This document shows, one piece after another, positions 34,176-38,677 of a DNA stretch of 38,677 nt; position 1 is the first letter of the stretch, and each line of letters opens with the position of its first letter. The position numbers and the translations under genes are program-made. The notes under the pieces are model-generated. The model did no database searches. It was given only the letters and a program-made list of their open reading frames with translations, and was not told where the DNA came from. Source of the stretch: Oxalobacteraceae bacterium (GTDB lineage Bacteria > Pseudomonadota > Gammaproteobacteria > Burkholderiales > Burkholderiaceae_D); the NCBI GenBank assembly GCA_030698225.1, contig JAUYNR010000031.1, positions 1 through 38,677 on the forward strand. Direction: 5' to 3'.

Positions 34176-35126
34176 ATGGCTCTCGAAAACTTGATGGTAT
34201 TTGCCGGCAACGCCACGCCGGAACTCGCTGTTGACGTATGCAAGCAGCTCGGCCTTCACCTTGGCAAGGCCAGCGTCGACAAGTTTTCGGACGGCGAAGT
34301 GATGGTCGAAATCAATGAAAACGTGCGCGGCAAGGACGTCTTCGTGCTGCAATCGACCTGCGCGCCGACCAACGACAACCTGATGGAACTGATCCTGATG
34401 GTCGATGCTCTGAAACGCGCATCGGCCGGCCGCATCACTGCCGCCATCCCGTATTTCGGCTATGCCCGCCAGGACCGCCGCCCGCGCTCGGCGCGGGTCG
34501 CGATTTCGGCCAAGGTGGTAGCCAACATGCTGGAGCAGGCCGGCGTCGACCGGGTTCTGATCATGGACTTGCATGCGGACCAGATTCAAGGCTTCTTCGA
34601 CATCCCGGTCGATAACATTTACGCCTCCCCGATCTTGCTGGGCGACCTGGTAAAGAGGGATTACGACGACCTGCTGGTGGTGTCCCCGGACATCGGCGGC
34701 GTGGTGCGCGCCCGTGCGCTGGCCAAGCGCCTCAACTGCGATCTCGCCATCATCGACAAGCGCCGCCCGAAACACAATGTGTCCGAGGTGATGAACATCA
34801 TCGGCGAGGTCGAAGGTCGCAACTGCGTGATCATGGATGACATGGTCGACACCGCCGGCACCCTGACCAAGGCAGCCGAAGTGCTGAAAGAGCGCGGCGC
34901 CAAGAAGGTGCTGGCCTATTGTACCCATGCGGTACTGTCCGGTCCGGCCATCGAACGCATCGCCAATTCGTCGATCGACGAAGTGGTCGTGACCGACACC
35001 ATTCCGCTGTCGGACGCAGCCAAAGCCTGCGACAAGATCCGCCAGTTGTCGTGCGCTCCCCTGCTGGCGGAAACCTTCCGCCGCATCACCAAGGGCGATT
35101 CGGTGATGTCGCTATTCATGGAATAA
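34176..35126 (+). CDS. prs: Ribose-phosphate pyrophosphokinase
   Basis: This is a 316-residue class I PRPP synthetase. It has [30 protein letters not shown], the flexible catalytic segment around [17 protein letters not shown], and the PRPP-binding loop [16 protein letters not shown]. It makes PRPP from ribose-5-phosphate and ATP for nucleotide, His and Trp synthesis. The start is ATG 34176, 33 nt after the hairpin described for 34098-34142. rplY follows after 170 nt, a conserved neighbourhood in this group. Confidence 0.97.
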   Translation: MALENLMVFAGNATPELAVDVCKQLGLHLGKASVDKFSDGEVMVEINENVRGKDVFVLQSTCAPTNDNLMELILMVDALKRASAGRITAAIPYFGYARQDRRPRSARVAISAKVVANMLEQAGVDRVLIMDLHADQIQGFFDIPVDNIYASPILLGDLVKRDYDDLLVVSPDIGGVVRARALAKRLNCDLAIIDKRRPKHNVSEVMNIIGEVEGRNCVIMDDMVDTAGTLTKAAEVLKERGAKKVLAYCTHAVLSGPAIERIANSSIDEVVVTDTIPLSDAAKACDKIRQLSCAPLLAETFRRITKGDSVMSLFME

Positions 35127-35174
35127 GCGGCCCACCGCGAATCCGCAGATCAAGTCCGGCCCTTCCCGAACCGG

Positions 35175-35195
35175 CCGAATACCGAATACCGAATA
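35175..35195 (+). repeat. Three tandem CCGAATA units
   Basis: Three exact 7-nt units lie in the prs-rplY spacer. Such microrepeats vary in copy number by slippage; any effect on rplY expression is speculative. Confidence 0.7.
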
Positions 35196-35296
35196 CCAAA
35201 TCAGGGCATGGCAAACGCTGTGCCCACACTTGAAATCCCCTGGTCGCGGGGGATTTATACCGCAAGGCCCTGCCTTGCATTATCTGGAGCTTCAAA

Positions 35297-35902
35297 ATGA
35301 AAGTTATCGCATTCAAACGCACTTTGCAGGGGACCGGAGCGAGCCGCCGCCTGCGCATTTCAGGCCAGACGCCTGGTATCGTCTACGGCGGCACTGAGCC
35401 GGCAGTCAGCATCACGCTGGATCACAATGCGCTGTACCACGCATTGAAAAAAGAAGCGTTTCACGCGTCGATCCTGGACCTGGAAATCGACGGCAAGGTC
35501 GAAAAAGTCTTGCTGCGCGACTTCCAGGTGCACGCGTTCAAACAACTGGTGTTGCATGCCGATTTCCAGCGCGTCGATCCGAACCAGAAAATTCACGTCA
35601 AGGTGCCGCTGCATTTCATCAATGCAGAAATCTCCCCTGTCGTAAAACTGTCCGGCGGCATCATCAGCCACGTCATGACGGAGCTGGAAGTTGCCTGCCT
35701 GCCTGGCAACCTGCCTGAATTCATCGCGGTCGATCTGGCCACTCTGGAAGCCGGTCAATCGATCCACCTGTCGGCCGTCACCTTGCCTGAAGGCGTGAGC
35801 GCCATCGTGCATGGCGACGATCCAACCGTCGCTACCGGCACCATTCCTGCCGGCGCGGTCGCCGCAGCCACAGATGCAGGGACAGCAGCCCCGGCAGCCT
35901 AA
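35297..35902 (+). CDS. rplY: 50S ribosomal protein L25, CTC form
   Basis: This 201-residue protein has the 5S rRNA-binding L25 domain (1-95, [26 protein letters not shown]) and the C-terminal TL5/CTC beta domain ([19 protein letters not shown]), ending in an Ala-rich tail. It stabilises 5S rRNA in the large subunit. GGAG lies 9 nt before ATG 35297. A strong terminator follows at 35941. Confidence 0.96.
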   Translation: MKVIAFKRTLQGTGASRRLRISGQTPGIVYGGTEPAVSITLDHNALYHALKKEAFHASILDLEIDGKVEKVLLRDFQVHAFKQLVLHADFQRVDPNQKIHVKVPLHFINAEISPVVKLSGGIISHVMTELEVACLPGNLPEFIAVDLATLEAGQSIHLSAVTLPEGVSAIVHGDDPTVATGTIPAGAVAAATDAGTAAPAA

Positions 35903-35940
35903 GCTGTTGCGCTTCCGGCCGCTTGCGCCGGACACAAAAA

Positions 35941-35964
35941 CCCGCCATTCATGGCGGGTTTTTT
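35941..35964 (+). terminator. Rho-independent terminator after rplY
   Basis: CCCGCCAT and ATGGCGGG (35941-35958) pair with a 2-nt centre and are followed by six T (35959-35964); five A precede it. Confidence 0.9.
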
Positions 35965-35981
35965 ATTGTCTGGCAGTAGGA

Positions 35982-36039
35982 GTATGGGAAGAAGCGCATA
36001 TTCTCCCGCAGTCAAATAAAGCAGCATCAAAAATACCCC
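35982..36039 (+). repeat. Possible degenerate copy of the dispersed element
   Basis: GTAT (35982) and ATACCCC (36033) are exactly 51 nt apart, the distance found in all eight copies, and CGCAT lies at the same offset as in copy C. The central ATGCGG is not conserved. It lies in the rplY-pth gap. It may be a decayed ninth copy or chance. Confidence 0.3.
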
Positions 36040-36082
36040 CTGCTTATTTAGCTACGCTGCGGCTCGGACAAGCCGCTGTCGT

Positions 36083-36088
36083 TATAAT
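36083..36088 (+). promoter_or_regulatory. Putative pth -10 box
   Basis: A perfect TATAAT lies 25 nt before the pth ATG, implying a very short leader of roughly 18-20 nt. No convincing -35 or Shine-Dalgarno is visible. Confidence 0.45.
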
Positions 36089-36113
36089 CACTGTTTTCCC
36101 CTGATACCACACC

Positions 36114-36701
36114 ATGTCCATCCGCCTCATCGTCGGCCTCGGCAATCCCGGACCGGAATACGAACAAACACGCCACAACGCCGGCTTCTGGCTGGTCGAC
36201 AATCTGGCCAATTCAGTGGCGCGCTGCAGGCTGCAGCGCGAATCCCGCTTCAACGCGCTGGTGGCGAAAACCAGCATCGCCGGGCAGGAAGTGTGGCTGC
36301 TGGAACCGCAAAGCTTCATGAACCGCTCCGGCCAGTCGGTCGGCGGCCTGGCGCGTTTCTACAAAATCATGCCGGACGAAGTGCTGGTGGTGCACGACGA
36401 GCTCGACATTGCCCCGGGTCTGGCTAAAATCAAGAAAGGCGGTTCGTCCGGCGGCCATAATGGTCTGAAGGATGTCAGCGCCGCGCTCGGCACCCAGGAT
36501 TACTGGCGCTTGCGCATCGGCATCGGCCATCCGCGCGCGCTGAATCTGCAGCAGGCGGTAGTCGATTTCGTGTTGCACCGGCCGCGCAAGGATGAACAAA
36601 TGCTTATCGACGAAGCCATCGCCAGAAGCATCGATGTCATTCCGCTGCTGTGCGAAGGAAAATTCGAGGCCGCCACCATGCAACTGCACACCATCAAGTG
36701 A
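36114..36701 (+). CDS. pth: Peptidyl-tRNA hydrolase
   Basis: This 195-residue enzyme has [21 protein letters not shown] with the catalytic His, [20 protein letters not shown] with the catalytic Asp, and [14 protein letters not shown]. It recycles peptidyl-tRNA released from stalled ribosomes. Full length, normal family size. Its TGA overlaps the GTG start of the patatin-like gene. Confidence 0.97.
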   Translation: MSIRLIVGLGNPGPEYEQTRHNAGFWLVDNLANSVARCRLQRESRFNALVAKTSIAGQEVWLLEPQSFMNRSGQSVGGLARFYKIMPDEVLVVHDELDIAPGLAKIKKGGSSGGHNGLKDVSAALGTQDYWRLRIGIGHPRALNLQQAVVDFVLHRPRKDEQMLIDEAIARSIDVIPLLCEGKFEAATMQLHTIK

Positions 36702-37798
36702 ACGCGCCGATTTGCCTGCATGCCGGCCCCAAAGCCCTGGCCCATATCAAGGCGCACGGTTTGCGGGCACAGGATATAGCGGCGATTCCGGCAGCCGCGG
36801 GCGGCCCCAGAGGTTTGATCCTGCAGGCGATGGATCAATGGCTGTTCGGCGAATGGCTGCCTGGCGCGCCGCGCGAGCGCATGCTGATCGGCGCCTCCAT
36901 CGGCGCCTGGCGGGTCGCTGCCGCCTGCCAGCACGATCCGGTCGCGGCCTTCCAGCGCCTGGGCGACCTGTATTGCGCGCAACGCTACCCGCGCAACCCC
37001 TCGCCCGCACACGTATCGGCAGCCTGCAAGGAGCTGCTGGCCAGCTTCATCGGCGGATATGAAACCGAAATCACCCAACACCCGTATCACAGGCCGCAAC
37101 TGCTGACCGTGCGCGGTCGTGGCTGGCTGCAGCAGCCGTCCAACAAGATGCACGCCATCGCAGGCTTTGGCGCAGCCACGCTGGCCAACCTGCGCTCGCG
37201 CGCGCATTTGTCGCATCATCTGGAACGGGTCGTGATTGGCGACAGCCGCGACCCGGCAGACTGGCTGAAAACGCCGTTCGACGCATTCAAGACCCATTTC
37301 ACCACGCTCACCCCGGACAACATCGCAGCAGCGCTGCTGGCATCCGGCACCCTGCCGCTGATAATGGAACCGGTGCAAAACATTCCGCAGGCGCCGCCCG
37401 GCAGTTACTGGGACGGCGGCCTGATCGACTATCACCTGGCGCTGCCCTATTCGCGCCTGTCCGCGCATACGACCGGCGAACTGGTGCTGTATCCGCACTT
37501 TACCGACCATATCGTACCCGGCTGGCTCGACAAACCGATGCCATGGCGGTGCGGCGGCCGCGCGGTGCAGCGCGACTGGCTGGACAACGTGATCATCGTC
37601 TCGCCTTCGCCGGCCTTCCTGCGCACCCTGCCGCACAACAGGCTGCTGGACCGCGAGGATTTCACCTTTTACGGCATGGATCACGATACCCGGATAAAAA
37701 ACTGGCAGCAAGCGATCGGCCAGGGCAAGCGGCTACGCGATGCATTGGCAGCGTTTGTGGCGGCGCCCGATGCAACTCTGCTGCAGGCGCTCCATTAA
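36698..37798 (+). CDS. Patatin-like phospholipase
   Basis: This 366-residue protein carries the patatin elements: oxyanion-hole AAGGPRG (near residue 29), nucleophile motif GASIG and the Asp of the Ser-Asp dyad in YWDGGLID. No signal peptide is seen, so it is likely cytoplasmic. The natural lipid substrate is unknown. GTG 36698 overlaps the pth stop (GTGA), which explains the lack of its own ribosome binding site and implies translational coupling. It is convergent with enolase, 30 nt away. Confidence 0.9.
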   Translation: MNAPICLHAGPKALAHIKAHGLRAQDIAAIPAAAGGPRGLILQAMDQWLFGEWLPGAPRERMLIGASIGAWRVAAACQHDPVAAFQRLGDLYCAQRYPRNPSPAHVSAACKELLASFIGGYETEITQHPYHRPQLLTVRGRGWLQQPSNKMHAIAGFGAATLANLRSRAHLSHHLERVVIGDSRDPADWLKTPFDAFKTHFTTLTPDNIAAALLASGTLPLIMEPVQNIPQAPPGSYWDGGLIDYHLALPYSRLSAHTTGELVLYPHFTDHIVPGWLDKPMPWRCGGRAVQRDWLDNVIIVSPSPAFLRTLPHNRLLDREDFTFYGMDHDTRIKNWQQAIGQGKRLRDALAAFVAAPDATLLQALH

Positions 37799-37828
37799 CC
37801 GCTGCCCTCAGGCGATAGCCTGCCTTAT

Positions 37829-38677
<849 letters not shown>

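Noticed and set aside
36650..36697. Patatin gene starting at 36650
   Set aside because: This would overlap pth by 52 nt; GTG 36698 gives the usual stop-start overlap and the family N-terminus.
37809..37822. CAGGC/GCCTG hairpin between patatin and enolase genes as a terminator
   Set aside because: Only a 5-bp stem and no proper T run on either strand.

Overview
The window looks like a chromosomal segment of a GC-rich betaproteobacterium, most probably Burkholderiales, family Oxalobacteraceae or a close relative. This is inferred from gene order: a TPR lipoprotein, lolB, ispE, tRNA-Gln, prs, rplY (CTC form) and pth, with mutM divergent next to them; and tyrS divergent from an M23 peptidase, then anmK facing erpA, bactofilin and argC. 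No rRNA, CRISPR array, intact transposase or prophage is visible.

Positions 1-3480 are accessory. They hold an intact TacAT-type acetyltransferase toxin-antitoxin pair, a wrecked HigBA pair (toxin missing its N-terminal part, antitoxin with a one-base deletion), an intact VapBC pair, and many short palindromic repeats including a tandem duplication of about 145 bp. Positions 3478-8837 hold a NarX/NarL-like two-component pair and, divergent from it, a secreted subtilase. Positions 8974-12821, all on the minus strand, hold tyrS, dtd, a PEBP-family protein, a histidine phosphatase and, separated by a MITE-like element, 5-hydroxyisourate hydrolase. Positions 12964-18401 concern the cell envelope and housekeeping: M23 peptidase and anmK on plus, meeting at a shared terminator an argC - coiled-coil membrane protein - bactofilin - erpA operon on minus. 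A PHA synthase follows (18613-20463), then a translationally coupled tripartite efflux operon (outer-membrane factor, adaptor, ATPase, permease; 20583-25322). Positions 25606-30118 carry a DUF423 protein and a mutM - dynamin-like GTPase - mutY operon. From 30243 the plus strand carries the lolB/ispE/tRNA-Gln/prs/rplY/pth block plus a patatin-like lipase. The right edge cuts through enolase.

The most striking feature not explained by genes is a dispersed, AT-rich intergenic element present in eight copies (near 405, 2053, 6400, 11000, 15640, 25530, 26010 and 32090). The sequences have diverged a lot, but the motifs GTATTT, ATGCGG and ATACCCC keep exactly the same spacing (19 and 20 nt) in all eight without a single indel. 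In six copies an ATATAC-like hexamer also sits exactly 8 nt upstream of GTATTT. Seven copies point the same way. I do not recognise this family. Strict spacing in diverged copies suggests a functional architecture, such as a multi-site protein-binding element or a structured RNA, rather than neutral decay of a transposed sequence. Two copies flank the toxin-antitoxin region and two flank the DUF423 gene as direct repeats.
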